A DNA stretch of 64,000 bases, taken from contig JADFZL010000006.1 in NCBI GenBank assembly GCA_015232575.1, forward strand, positions 186,001 to 250,000. The letters are read 5' to 3'. Shown here in pieces: positions 1 to 8,411 of the stretch (position 1 is its first letter; every line of letters starts with the position of its first letter). The translations under genes were made by a program, and so were the position numbers. Below the pieces are notes generated by a model. It was not told where the DNA came from and made no database searches. It saw only the letters and a program-made list of their open reading frames with translations. Origin of the DNA: Candidatus Rifleibacteriota bacterium (GTDB taxonomy: Bacteria > Muiribacteriota > Ozemobacteria > Ozemobacterales > Ozemobacteraceae).

Positions 1-285
1 CGAATTGTAGTAACAAGTCTGGGAATCTTTTTTTACGCAATTGGACATTCATACGATTTCATAAGAATGTTTTTCGAGAGCCGGGAAAATCCGACTCTGA
101 TGTTTCTTTTTGAAGCTGTAGTGTTTTTCTTCCCCGACTTTTCGCTGTTTGAACCACGTCTCAGAGTTGTACATGACATTCCAATTGCACCACAGGCGAT
201 GCTGCTGGTATTACTTTACTCTGTATTCTTTTCACTTTTCTATCTTGGCGTCGGCGGCAAAATACTTTCAAGAAAAGATCTGTAA
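1..285 (+). CDS. ABC-2 type transporter permease, C-terminal part
   Basis: The frame is open from the first base of the window, so the start lies to the left; the visible part is 94 residues. It has three hydrophobic segments (about residues 2-18, 31-48 and 65-85) and ends in the polar tail SRKDL. The stretch with FFFPDFSLFEPR followed by a last membrane helix resembles the C-terminal end of ABC-2 family permeases. An ABC ATPase lies two genes downstream on the same strand, which fits a permease-ATPase pair. The next gene starts 9 bases after the stop, so they are probably co-transcribed. The substrate cannot be told. The assignment rests on hydrophobicity pattern and context only. Confidence 0.55.
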   Translation, partial: RIVVTSLGIFFYAIGHSYDFIRMFFESRENPTLMFLFEAVVFFFPDFSLFEPRLRVVHDIPIAPQAMLLVLLYSVFFSLFYLGVGGKILSRKDL

Positions 286-294
286 TAACTTTCG

Positions 295-1347
295 ATGAAA
301 AATAACGTATTACTTTCAACACTTTTTCTGGTATTTCTTATCGTAATTTCTTTTACTTTTCAATGGACATTCAAAGCCAGCTATCCAGATCTTTACCTTC
401 CTGATGTTTCGATTGAAACACCCATTGACGCAGCAGTAGAAGCAATTCCGATTTCATTCAGACGATTCGTGGCAGGTTATCTATGGATGCGTGCGGATGA
501 ATACATGCATTTCGGGCCGACAAGGAAGCTGGCACGTGATTTCCTTGCCGGATTCACTGCCGGAAGCTACGCCGGAAACACTGATATAATTCCCCTTATT
601 CAATTGGCACTGATGTTTGATCCACAGTTTATTGACGGCTATGAAATTCTTGCAATGAATTTGTGCATGTATCTAAACCGTTTCAAGGAAGGAATCAGAA
701 CACTTCAGCATGGAATAATAGCAAATAAACTTCTTCCCGGAGTACATGAATTATATGGTACTATTGGTTACATTTATTTCCATATAGAAAAATATGATAC
801 AAGACACAGCCGTAATATTGAGTCTGCACTGAAATACTTCGGAGAAGCTCTGTTAAAATATGAGAAAAACCCCGGTGAAAAAAGAGTTGACGTAATGAGA
901 CCGGGAAATTATCACCTTCACCGTTCGAGAATTTTCGTTGAAAAAGGAATGAACGACAAAGCTCTTGAGGAATACAAGTTATCCGGACTTGACCTTAATT
1001 CCCAAGACCTTCTTGCAGTTTATCTTTCGAAATTCCAGCGAGGCGAGCAGGTTCCGTGTCTTCCAGAAGACCTTCCTGAATATAAACTTCTTGAAATTGA
1101 ACCCGATTTGCCGAAACCAGTTCCAAACAACCAGGTTAAACCGACTCTCGATTCAGAGGGACATCCGAAACCGCCTTCCTCAATTGCTGACACTGAGTCT
1201 CTGCCTTCTGATGAAGAACAGCGAGAACACGCAATGGAAGCTTATGGCCCAAAGAGAGATAACAGCGTTTTTTACCGCGTCATTGGACAGATATGTTTCA
1301 TGTTTATTTCTGGAGGAATTTTATGGATAAGGCGCGGAAATTCATAA
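295..1347 (+). CDS. membrane-anchored TPR-like protein
   Basis: This 350-residue protein starts with a signal-anchor-like helix (residues 5-25) and has a possible second membrane helix near the C-terminus (about 328-345). Between them is a helical region with TPR-like spacing: paired helices around LIQLALMFDPQFIDGYEILAMN, a LYGTIGYIYFHIEKYD segment, and NYHLHRSRIFVEKGMNDKALEEY. A proline-rich acidic linker (about 265-310) precedes the C-terminal helix. It sits between an ABC permease fragment and an ABC ATPase with short gaps, so it may be an accessory part of that transporter. That is inference from position. No SD is visible before ATG 295; coupling to the upstream stop is likely. Confidence 0.7.
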   Translation: MKNNVLLSTLFLVFLIVISFTFQWTFKASYPDLYLPDVSIETPIDAAVEAIPISFRRFVAGYLWMRADEYMHFGPTRKLARDFLAGFTAGSYAGNTDIIPLIQLALMFDPQFIDGYEILAMNLCMYLNRFKEGIRTLQHGIIANKLLPGVHELYGTIGYIYFHIEKYDTRHSRNIESALKYFGEALLKYEKNPGEKRVDVMRPGNYHLHRSRIFVEKGMNDKALEEYKLSGLDLNSQDLLAVYLSKFQRGEQVPCLPEDLPEYKLLEIEPDLPKPVPNNQVKPTLDSEGHPKPPSSIADTESLPSDEEQREHAMEAYGPKRDNSVFYRVIGQICFMFISGGILWIRRGNS

Positions 1348-1446
1348 TTTTTCATGGTGAAAAATAGTAGAATATGATACATTTGAATACTGCAAAATAA
1401 ATGTCGTTATGCATGTTCGTGAAATAAATCTTTTATGGGGAAAGAA

Positions 1447-2211
1447 ATGGATTCGGTTTTTCAGCTGAAAGGCATATCAAAAACCTTCCCGAAGCTGATC
1501 GGGGAGGCTGTTCAAACTGGCAGAAAGAATGTTCTTTCAGATGTTAGTATAAATCTTAATCGTGGTGAAATTTACGGTTTCGTCGGACTGAACGGGGCCG
1601 GAAAAACAACCTGCATCAAGATTGCACTTGGCCTGGCGAAAGCAGATCAGGGTGAAATTACCTGGTTTGGAAATCCAATTTCAAATGTTGATTTTGCAAA
1701 AATTGGCTTTACACCTGAAAAACCCAGCTTCTATGAATTCCTGACCGGCGAAGAAGTTCTTGATTTCGGTGCCCGTCTGCTTGGCTTGTCACCAAACCAG
1801 GCTAGAAAAAAGGAAGTGCTTTCACTTACAGGGCTATGGGGCGATCATCAGAAAAGAGTTGGTTCATTCTCAAAAGGAATGCAGCAAAGATTGGCTCTGG
1901 CGGCAGCTATGCTGCACGAACCTGAAGTGTATATTCTTGATGAACCAAGCAGCGGTCTTGACCCGCTTGGCCGAAAAATGATTAAAAACTTGATAAAAGA
2001 TCTTCAGAAAAATGGAAAATCAATATTTTTCAGTACTCACATTCTTGCCGATGTACATGAAATTTGTGACAGAATCGGTGTTATTCACCAGGGAAAAATG
2101 ATTTTCGAAGGAACCCTCAGCTCGTTCAATTCCAATAATACTGACCTTGAAAAAAGGTTCGTTGAACTAATCGGAGTGGAAAATGCATCAGGCAATGAAA
2201 TCGGAAAATAA
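1447..2211 (+). CDS. ABC transporter ATP-binding protein
   Basis: A typical ABC ATPase of the ABC-2/drug-export type. Visible motifs are Walker A GLNGAGKTT, the Q-loop region, signature SKGMQQRLALA, Walker B VYILDEPSSGLD and switch histidine in FFSTH. It would hydrolyse ATP to power the permease whose tail begins the window. An in-frame ATG at 1435 has no upstream SD; ATG 1447 follows GGGGA by about six bases and is preferred, giving 254 residues. The last 29 bases overlap the next gene, a radical SAM protein, which implies tight translational coupling. The family is certain, the transported substrate unknown. Confidence 0.9.
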   Translation: MDSVFQLKGISKTFPKLIGEAVQTGRKNVLSDVSINLNRGEIYGFVGLNGAGKTTCIKIALGLAKADQGEITWFGNPISNVDFAKIGFTPEKPSFYEFLTGEEVLDFGARLLGLSPNQARKKEVLSLTGLWGDHQKRVGSFSKGMQQRLALAAAMLHEPEVYILDEPSSGLDPLGRKMIKNLIKDLQKNGKSIFFSTHILADVHEICDRIGVIHQGKMIFEGTLSSFNSNNTDLEKRFVELIGVENASGNEIGK

Positions 2212-3028
2212 TCAGGAAATGGTCTGCCTTCCTGATAATATAACACAACATCCGTGTTTTTCTGAGAAGGCAGCGGGAAAATATGGAAGAATTCATCTGG
2301 CAGTCGCACCAGAATGTAATATTCAATGCAATTTCTGCATTAGAAAATTTGACTGCGTAAATGAGAGCAGACCCGGCGTTACAAGCAAAGTTATTTCCCC
2401 TGCTGAGGCCCTGTTAAAAATTGATGAAATAATGGATGTAGAGAATCCTAATTCAGTAGTTGGCATTGCAGGCCCTGGTGAGCCACTTTTTAATGCAGAA
2501 ACATTCGAAACAATTCGAATCGTCGGTGAAAAATATCCGAAATTTCACTACTGCCTGAGCTCAAACGGCCTTCTTCTTCCAGAAAAAATTCATGAGTTGA
2601 AAAAACTCAATATTTCAAATATAACCGTGACACTCAATACCCTTGATCCGGCGACTGGAGCTGAAATTTATTCCCATATTAAATTTCACGGACAGACATA
2701 CTCGGGAATAAAGGGTGCCGAAATTCTTCTGGAAAACCAGCTTGAAGGAATAAGAATGGCTATTTCAGAAGGAATGACTGTAAAAGTAAATACCGTTCTG
2801 ATCAAATCGATTAATCTTCACCAGGCTGGTGAAATTGCTGAAAAAGTCAGTAAAATGGGAGTGTACTTGCAAAATCTTATGCCAGTAATTCCACAATTCA
2901 AGTTCAACGAATCACACCGCCCTGACCATGATGAATTGAGAAAAGTCCGCGAGGAATGTGCCAGGTTCGTTACTCAAATGAGGCACTGTAAGCAATGCCG
3001 CTCAGATGCCATCGGCAAGCTCTGCTGA
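2183..3028 (+). CDS. NifB-like radical SAM protein
   Basis: This 281-residue protein carries the radical SAM cluster motif CNIQCNFC (C45, C49, C52) followed by C58, a glycine-rich GIAGPGEPL SAM-binding segment, and a C-terminal CKQCRSDAIG motif (about 269-278). The last motif is the hallmark seen in the radical SAM core of NifB, the nitrogenase cofactor maturase. No other nif gene is in the window, and NifB-like radical SAM proteins also occur outside nitrogen fixers, so the substrate is open. Start ATG 2183 has GGAG seven bases upstream and lies inside the ABC ATPase gene (29-base overlap); a second ATG at 2195 is possible. Likely co-translated with the ATPase. Confidence 0.85.
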   Translation: MHQAMKSENNQEMVCLPDNITQHPCFSEKAAGKYGRIHLAVAPECNIQCNFCIRKFDCVNESRPGVTSKVISPAEALLKIDEIMDVENPNSVVGIAGPGEPLFNAETFETIRIVGEKYPKFHYCLSSNGLLLPEKIHELKKLNISNITVTLNTLDPATGAEIYSHIKFHGQTYSGIKGAEILLENQLEGIRMAISEGMTVKVNTVLIKSINLHQAGEIAEKVSKMGVYLQNLMPVIPQFKFNESHRPDHDELRKVREECARFVTQMRHCKQCRSDAIGKLC

Positions 3029-3068
3029 TTGTCCACAAATAAAGTCTTGAAACAAATTCCAACCTAAT

Positions 3069-3112
3069 GACAAGAAAAGACAAGATTTTTGTCCGCAGAT
3101 TTCGCAGATTTT
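3069..3112 (-). repeat. TCTGCG dispersed repeat, copy 1
   Basis: Read on the minus strand, this contains the AATCTGCGAAATCTGCGGAC core followed by AAAAATCTTGTC and a second TTTTCTTGTC. A closely similar copy with the same tail lies at 9950-10006, and the core alone lies inside the tgt-fusion gene at 14277-14311. Confidence 0.75.
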
Positions 3113-3209
3113 AAAGAGTCAAGATTTGATTTGAATGTTATTTTTGATTTTTGATAGCGAAGGCTTAGGGTCTCGCTTTCTGATAGTTATAGCTCTGACA
3201 ATAAGAAAA

Positions 3210-3290
3210 GGGGTCGATATCAGATGTAGTTTTTATTTTCTGTCATTTCGACCGAAGGGAGAAATCTCGGGTCGTGTGAGTATGTTAACT
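3210..3290 (+). repeat. Palindromic GGGGTCA element, half copy
   Basis: Contains the GGGGTC end, then TGTCATTTCGACCGAAGGG and GAGAAATCTC (3241-3268). The partner arm with GTTCGAGATGACA is missing; only a TGTTAACT trace remains at 3283-3290. This looks like a decayed or half copy of the element that is intact at 5069-5181. Confidence 0.7.
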
Positions 3291-3326
3291 GATTATGCAC
3301 AATGATTTTATTTTCCCCTTTTAAAA

Positions 3327-3356
3327 ATCCGTGTTATTCCGTGAATTCCGTGGTTA
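3327..3356. repeat. CCGTG-unit dispersed repeat fragment
   Basis: Three CCGTG units in 30 bases (CCGTGTTATT, CCGTGAATT, CCGTGG) form a short degenerate tandem. Similar 'CCACGGAATACACGGAA' strings are familiar dispersed repeats in many bacterial genomes (general knowledge). I found no second copy in this window. Confidence 0.45.
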
Positions 3357-3513
3357 AAAATCAGTTTCTTTTTGTTTATCAGTTAAGCGCTCGCACTACC
3401 AAATCTCGTGGTTTGTATGTCGAGGTTATGCATGCCTTTGAATGACCTTTCTGATTACATACATTACCGGGTTTTGAAAATGTGCGATAGCCGCAAATAT
3501 TTAGGAATCAAAA

Positions 3514-4197
3514 TTGTTTGAGATTAAATCAGTAAAGGTAATCTGTTCTGAAAAACTTGTTCTGGAAATAGAAAATTTTTCGATCAGTTCAGGTGAATGT
3601 GTTGCTGTAACCGGCCCAAGCGGCTCGGGAAAAACAACTTTTCTCAAGCTTTTCAACCGTCTGGTTGTACCATCTCATGGAAGCATTATTTTTCTTGATA
3701 ATCCTGTTGAATCATATAATCTGACTGAACTTCGCCGTCAGATTGGGTTTCTTTTTCAGGAACCTGTTTTGTCTGCACAAACAGTCCGAGAAGCTTTGCT
3801 CCTTCCATTCAGATTGGCTGCTTCACAAAAATCAGCACCACCAAGCGACAGCGATCTTCAAATTGCCCTTTCTGCTGCATGTTACAGCAATGCGAATCTC
3901 GAACAACTTACTGAAACGCTTTCCGGCGGAGAAAAACAGAGAGTTGCGATTGCACGAATTCTTCTTTTGCGCGGCAAGCTAATTCTGCTTGATGAACCTA
4001 CCTCAGCACTTGACGAAGAATCCAGACTAAAGATTCTTGATAATATAAAGAATTTTCTTCCCGGAGTGACAATTATCTTTGTCACACACGACCGTGATCT
4101 GATCGGAATGTCTGATAGAAAGCTTCACTTCAGGGACGGAAAAATTACTCTGGATATTGATAATTCCATGAAATTCGCTTCCGGAGAAAGCAATTGA
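3514..4197 (+). CDS. fetA: ABC ATPase, FetA (YbbL)-like iron exporter subunit
   Basis: A 227-residue ABC ATPase with Walker A GPSGSGKTT, signature LSGGEKQRVAIAR, Walker B LILLDEPTSALDEE and switch histidine in FVTHD. It partners the next gene, a FetB-type (UPF0014) permease; FetAB of E. coli is described as an iron exporter that protects against oxidative stress. Translation appears to start at TTG 3514, with AGGA about seven bases upstream; no ATG fits the family's N-terminus. The stop codon overlaps the TTG start of the permease as TTGA, so the two are coupled. The gene name is inferred from the pairing. Confidence 0.8.
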   Translation: MFEIKSVKVICSEKLVLEIENFSISSGECVAVTGPSGSGKTTFLKLFNRLVVPSHGSIIFLDNPVESYNLTELRRQIGFLFQEPVLSAQTVREALLLPFRLAASQKSAPPSDSDLQIALSAACYSNANLEQLTETLSGGEKQRVAIARILLLRGKLILLDEPTSALDEESRLKILDNIKNFLPGVTIIFVTHDRDLIGMSDRKLHFRDGKITLDIDNSMKFASGESN

Positions 4198-5057
4198 CTA
4201 CAGTTGATATTTCCATTGGAAACCTTGCATTTGCTTATCTTGCAGCAACTGTAATATGGGCTTTTTCACGTGCAGCAGGCGAAGAAATCGGAAAAAGCCT
4301 TATTACAAGCATTGCACGCATGACTTTACAACTTTTTCTGCTTGGATATGTACTTCTCGAACTTTTCAGGTCATCCAACTGGATATTCACTGTATCAGCA
4401 TATCTGCTCATGCTTCTATTCGGTACACAACTCATCATTTCAAGATGCGGAGTCAAGTTTAAAGGAATCTATCTGGTCATTGCGTCCAGCATGGGAATTT
4501 CTGTAACAACGGTTATGGCTTATTTTACCCTCTTGGTTATTCAGTCAGATTCGGTAATGGAGCCCCGCCATATAATTCCAATTGCCGGAATGATACTCTG
4601 CAATTCAATGAATGGTGCTGCACTGGCTGTAGAACGTTTTTTTTCAGCACTTCGGTCATCAAGAAATGACTTCGAAACACTACTTTCACTTGGTGCAACA
4701 GTCAATGAAGCATCGAAGTCATGCTTTAAACAGGCTTTCAGAGCCTCTCTTATGCCGATGATGATGACAATGTCTTCCGCCGGACTTGTCAGTATTCCGG
4801 GAATGATGGTCGGACAGATTTTATGCGGAGCATCGCCTCTTGTATCAGTTAAATATCAGATTGCTATTCTGATTGCGATGACCACCTCAGTGTCAATTAC
4901 AGCATTCTTAAGCCTGAAGCTCGCATGCAGATATTTTTTTACTGATACTGGGACATACAGAGATGATATTTTCAGAGTTAATCAGCCTTCAGACACAAGC
5001 CAACCGGCACAACGCCGTCCCAAAGTCTGCGGAGGCGCCGGTACCGGCTGCAGGTGA
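4194..5057 (+). CDS. fetB: FetB (UPF0014) iron-export permease
   Basis: A polytopic membrane protein with about seven hydrophobic segments and the UPF0014 signature around IPIAGMILCNSMNGAAL (roughly 130-146), followed by the conserved LLSLGA segment and SIPGMMVGQILCG. It is the permease half of the FetAB pair. Its TTG start overlaps the FetA stop as TTGA. At 287 residues it is longer than E. coli FetB (about 259). The extra C-terminal tail, from about residue 263, is GC-rich and polar (PAQRRPKVCGGAGTGCR) and ends just before a dispersed repeat, so the gene's original 3' end may have been replaced by inserted sequence. Confidence 0.85.
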   Translation: MTTVDISIGNLAFAYLAATVIWAFSRAAGEEIGKSLITSIARMTLQLFLLGYVLLELFRSSNWIFTVSAYLLMLLFGTQLIISRCGVKFKGIYLVIASSMGISVTTVMAYFTLLVIQSDSVMEPRHIIPIAGMILCNSMNGAALAVERFFSALRSSRNDFETLLSLGATVNEASKSCFKQAFRASLMPMMMTMSSAGLVSIPGMMVGQILCGASPLVSVKYQIAILIAMTTSVSITAFLSLKLACRYFFTDTGTYRDDIFRVNQPSDTSQPAQRRPKVCGGAGTGCR

Positions 5058-5068
5058 GTGAGCACAAA

Positions 5069-5181
5069 GGGGTCATTAAGCAATGTCATTTCGACCGAAG
5101 GGAGAAATCTCGCTTTTAAAGATCTCTCACATTCGTTCGAGATGACAGCTTACCCGAAAGTTAAAACTCAAATTTGACCCC
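5069..5181 (+). repeat. Palindromic GGGGTCA element, full copy
   Basis: This is the clearest copy in the window. It begins GGGGTCA (5069-5075) and ends TGACCCC (5175-5181), a perfect 7-base terminal inverted repeat. Inside are two arms, TGTCATTTCGACCGAAGGG with GAGAAATCTC, and GATCTCTCACATTCGTTCGA with GATGACA, that can pair imperfectly into a long hairpin. It lies between convergent genes (fetB and the aminotransferase). It has no coding capacity and resembles a MITE or REP-type element. Confidence 0.85.
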
Positions 5182-5205
5182 ATATTTGTGTTTTTATGTA
5201 CTAAC

Positions 5206-6393
5206 TCACTTCAAAAAAGATATCAGTTTGTTTATATCATCATCCGTGTTGAAAAAATGAACTGATGCCCTTACGCAATCTGGAAAAGGAATTGTTCTGG
5301 CTACGATTCGGAAATCAGTGAATAATTTTTCGCAAGTATCCAGAGAGGAAAACTCTTTCTGCTGAAATGATATCAATCCTGACGAGTTTTCAAAATCTAA
5401 TGGTGTAATCAATTTTACAGAAGGAATCTCCAAAATCTTTTTCTTTAAAAGAGTTGTCAGACGGCTTATCTCAGATTGAATCGAAGAAGCTGAGGTAAGA
5501 TAAAAATCGATGGCTCTCTTAAACACATATAATGATAAATATGCAAAAGATGCGTCTTCAAACATAGATGCATCAGGCTTCAGAATATAACCCTTATCAG
5601 GATGATAGCTGCTGACAGAATGGTACCCGAGAGACGGAGGAGTAATATCAGAAAGAACTTCCTTCGAAACATACAATGCACCGGCACCTTCCTCACCAAG
5701 CAGCCATTTATGCGCCGGAAATGGATAAAAATCGCAACCGATTTCTGACACGTTTACTGGAATACAACCAACTGCCTGCGCCCCGTCAACAAGAGTAATT
5801 ATGCCCTTTTCACGGGCAAAAGCACACACTTTCCTGACGTCATTTCTTGTACCATTGAAATAGTTTACGTGGGACATTATTATCATTCTTGTCTTTCGTG
5901 AAACTGAAGAGAATATATCATCAATCAGGTAATCTCCGTTTTCGTCACATGGTACAATTTTCAGCTTTGCTCCATAAATTTTTGAAGCTCTCAGAGCCGG
6001 AAGCATGAGAGAAATATATTCCGGATATGCAATAACAATCTCATCTTCATTTTTCCAGTTGATGCTGTTAATTGCCTTATTTATTCCATCAGTTGTATTG
6101 TGCATGAGTGCTACCGACTCGGCGCCGCAGCCAATCATCAAAGAAATAGAATTCCTCAGCGAAGAAACGTTTGCTTTCAGATTCATAATACTTTGAAGTG
6201 CACCTGGTCCGAAATCATGGCAATCATCTTTATATTTTTCCAGACTTCGATAAAACGAGTATGGAACAGGCCCGGATGATCCGGTATTCATGTAAATCAC
6301 TCTTTCATAAGTATCGCGAATCTCTTTTTTCAGAGAAGCACAATCTTGTACATCCAAATTCAAGTCTTTTTTACGATCTGCGGTAGTAAGCAT
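5206..6393 (-). CDS. Class V aminotransferase (NifS/EgtE-like fold)
   Basis: A 395-residue PLP-dependent fold-type I enzyme. Visible features are the N-terminal NTGSSGPVP segment, HNTTDGINKA (phosphate-binding region), the VDGAQAVG motif with D203, and the PLP lysine K229 in PFPAHKWLLGEEG. This is the pattern of class V aminotransferases such as cysteine desulfurases and isopenicillin-N epimerase-like enzymes. I see no obvious desulfurase active-site cysteine loop, so the reaction is unassigned. The start ATG at 6393 is supported by GGAGG six bases upstream. It stands alone, convergent with fetB. Confidence 0.85.
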   Translation of the reverse strand: MLTTADRKKDLNLDVQDCASLKKEIRDTYERVIYMNTGSSGPVPYSFYRSLEKYKDDCHDFGPGALQSIMNLKANVSSLRNSISLMIGCGAESVALMHNTTDGINKAINSINWKNEDEIVIAYPEYISLMLPALRASKIYGAKLKIVPCDENGDYLIDDIFSSVSRKTRMIIMSHVNYFNGTRNDVRKVCAFAREKGIITLVDGAQAVGCIPVNVSEIGCDFYPFPAHKWLLGEEGAGALYVSKEVLSDITPPSLGYHSVSSYHPDKGYILKPDASMFEDASFAYLSLYVFKRAIDFYLTSASSIQSEISRLTTLLKKKILEIPSVKLITPLDFENSSGLISFQQKEFSSLDTCEKLFTDFRIVARTIPFPDCVRASVHFFNTDDDINKLISFLK

Positions 6394-6545
6394 TTTTGCC
6401 TCCAGTAGATTCTAAATACACCAAATTTTAATAATAGGTCTGTTATTTGTTTTCATTACCTTACGGATTACGGTCGCTTCGACTTGAGACAAGGACCGCA
6501 TTATATATTTACCCTCCCTTTTAAACAATTAATTCATGCCTCATC

Positions 6546-6566
6546 GGGCTTAATAAATCAAGCCCC
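6546..6566. repeat. GGGCTT-AATAA-ATCAAGCCC hairpin repeat, copy 1
   Basis: A 21-base imperfect palindrome whose arms read GGGCTTAAT and ATCAAGCCCC. A near-identical copy (one base different) lies at 42700-42720 after the feo operon. Both are intergenic. Confidence 0.6.
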
Positions 6567-6672
6567 TAAAGAAAACTGATGAACGAATTATGTAAAATCG
6601 CTAGAATATATAAATTTTTCAATATCGGAACTTTTATTATACTTAATAAATGCAAACTATTAAAACTATTTT

Positions 6673-6701
6673 TGACTTTATTTTTTTCACATGTTATTAT
6701 T
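6673..6701 (+). promoter_or_regulatory. Putative sigma70 promoter for the AGCS symporter
   Basis: TTGACT at 6673-6678 and TATTAT at 6696-6701 are separated by 17 bases. The start codon at 6816 lies about 115 bases downstream. The region is AT-rich, so chance matches are possible. Confidence 0.4.
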
Positions 6702-6815
6702 TTTTGCTGAAAATGCACTTTGCAGCGTTTTTGCAGAAAATAAAGAGTTTAAATCCAGCCACAAGACATTATCGTCTCTCAATAATAAAAATTACAAACT
6801 AGATGGAGCATAAGA

Positions 6816-8312
6816 ATGGATCTGTTACAATTATCTGCTGAATTAGACAACTTTTTCTGGGGACCAATTATGATTGTCCTCTGTCTGGGTGCTGGAATCT
6901 GGTTTTCACTGGCAATGAAATTTCCACAGGTCAGGCTTATAAAAGATATGGTCAGACAGCTCTTTCACGGGGAAAGTTCAGAAAACGGTGTTTCGTCATT
7001 TCAAGGTTTTGCAATGGCACTGGGCGGACGTGTTGGCACAGGAAATATTACTGGCGTTGCTTCAGCAATTTATGCAGGCGGTCCAGGTGCTGTTTTCTGG
7101 ATGTGGGCAATCGCTTTTCTCGGTGCCGGCTCGGCTTACGCGGAATCGGCCCTGGCACAAGTGTGGAAAGATGAAATCAACGGGGAATACCGCGGTGGCC
7201 CAGCATATTACATCGAAAAAGGCTTAAACAGCCGTTGGCTTGGAGCAGCCTTTGCAATTCTTGCTCTTGTTTCCTGCGGAATTTTATTACCGGGCATTCA
7301 ATCAAACTCCTTTGCTATCGCAGCTCAGGCAGCACTCGGCATATCACCACTTGTACTGGGAATCCTTTATACACTTCTTACCGCATACGTTATTTTTGGT
7401 GGCGGCAGAAGAATTGCAAGATCTGCAGAAATGATCGTTCCTTTCATGGCAATCGCATACATTCTTCTTGCAGCTGTCATTCTAATTGTTAATTTCAGAA
7501 GAATACCCGAAGTATTTGGTTTGATTTTCAGCTGTGCCTTCAATATGAACGCCGTTTACGGAGCAATCTTCGGACAGGCAATTTCCTGGGGTGTGAAAAG
7601 AGGAATCTTCTCAAACGAAGCCGGCCAGGGAACAGGTGCTCAGGCTGCCGGAGCGGCAGAAGTTTCTCATCCGGCGAAGCAGGGTTTAGTACAAGCTTTT
7701 TCTGTATACGTTGACACACTTTTTGTTTGTACTGCTACCGCAATCATGATATTGTCCACGAATTCCTACAATGTTTCAAATGGCACAGGCGGCTTTATCA
7801 CAGAATTTATTCCAAGTATCGAAAAAGGCAATTTCACACAAACAGCCGTTAATACACTTATTCCAGGTTTTGGTGGCGGTTTTGTGGCAGTTGCACTTTT
7901 CTTCTTCACATTTACAACAGTATTGGCTTATGCATTCTATTCAGACTCAAATATAGGCTATCTTTTCAAAGGAAATACTCAATCAAATGCATATAAAATT
8001 TCACTTTTCCTGAGCCGTTTCATACTTTGTGCAATGGTTTTCGCCGGATCTCTGATGTCAGCAGACGTTGTCTGGAACATTGGATCTGCCGGAGTCGGCG
8101 CCATGGCATGGTTTAACGTAATTGTCATTCTAATTCTTACAAAACCGGCCATAGCAACATTAAAAGATTATGAAAATCAAATGAAACTGGGCCTGGACCC
8201 AGTTTTCATTCCGTCACGTTCAGGCATCGTCAAAGCAGAACTTTGGGATACAATCGCCACAAGATCATACCAGAAAAACATTGAAGCACTAAAAAAAGCA
8301 GAAAATGCCTGA
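6816..8312 (+). CDS. Sodium:alanine/glycine symporter (AGCS family)
   Basis: A 498-residue polytopic membrane protein with the AGCS family hallmarks: GRVGTGNITGVASAI near residue 70, GGPAYYIEKGL near 128, and SWGVKRGIFSNEAGQGTGAQAAGAAEVSHPAKQG near 255-290. AGCS proteins (AlsT/DagA) import alanine or glycine with sodium. About ten to eleven hydrophobic segments are visible. The start ATG has GGAG seven bases upstream. A hairpin follows the gene before the convergent thrC. The exact substrate is not determined by sequence. Confidence 0.93.
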   Translation: MDLLQLSAELDNFFWGPIMIVLCLGAGIWFSLAMKFPQVRLIKDMVRQLFHGESSENGVSSFQGFAMALGGRVGTGNITGVASAIYAGGPGAVFWMWAIAFLGAGSAYAESALAQVWKDEINGEYRGGPAYYIEKGLNSRWLGAAFAILALVSCGILLPGIQSNSFAIAAQAALGISPLVLGILYTLLTAYVIFGGGRRIARSAEMIVPFMAIAYILLAAVILIVNFRRIPEVFGLIFSCAFNMNAVYGAIFGQAISWGVKRGIFSNEAGQGTGAQAAGAAEVSHPAKQGLVQAFSVYVDTLFVCTATAIMILSTNSYNVSNGTGGFITEFIPSIEKGNFTQTAVNTLIPGFGGGFVAVALFFFTFTTVLAYAFYSDSNIGYLFKGNTQSNAYKISLFLSRFILCAMVFAGSLMSADVVWNIGSAGVGAMAWFNVIVILILTKPAIATLKDYENQMKLGLDPVFIPSRSGIVKAELWDTIATRSYQKNIEALKKAENA

Positions 8313-8411
8313 AAATGACAACCATCTTCACAAAGTCTCATTATCAGATAGTTAATAAACACTCAATAATTTGACACTGTAGCAAATTCGCTGATCAAGC
8401 CATTTACATTT

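Larger units (their letters stand above)
3029..3513. other. Intergenic region rich in dispersed repeats
   Basis: These 485 bases hold no convincing gene. They contain pieces of three separate dispersed repeat families, each listed on its own: a TCTGCG-type piece (3069-3112), a half copy of the palindromic element (3210-3290) and a CCGTG-unit piece (3327-3356). AGGA at 3503-3506 is the likely SD for the downstream TTG start. Confidence 0.6.
6394..6815. other. Intergenic region upstream of symporter gene
   Basis: This 422-base AT-rich region separates divergent genes. It contains a short hairpin repeat (6546-6566) and a good sigma70-like promoter for the symporter (6673-6701), leaving a leader of about 110 bases. 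I looked for the conserved glycine riboswitch blocks common ahead of such symporters and did not see them. Confidence 0.5.

Noticed and set aside
2183..3028. Nitrogen-fixation locus
   Set aside because: A single NifB-like gene without any other nif gene does not support it.
5206..6393. DndA/IscS-type cysteine desulfurase serving the PAPS-reductase operon
   Set aside because: It is about 50 kb away, and no clear desulfurase cysteine loop is visible, so a link is not supported.
6394..6815. Glycine riboswitch ahead of the AGCS symporter
   Set aside because: Expected from family knowledge, but none of the conserved blocks is visible in the leader.
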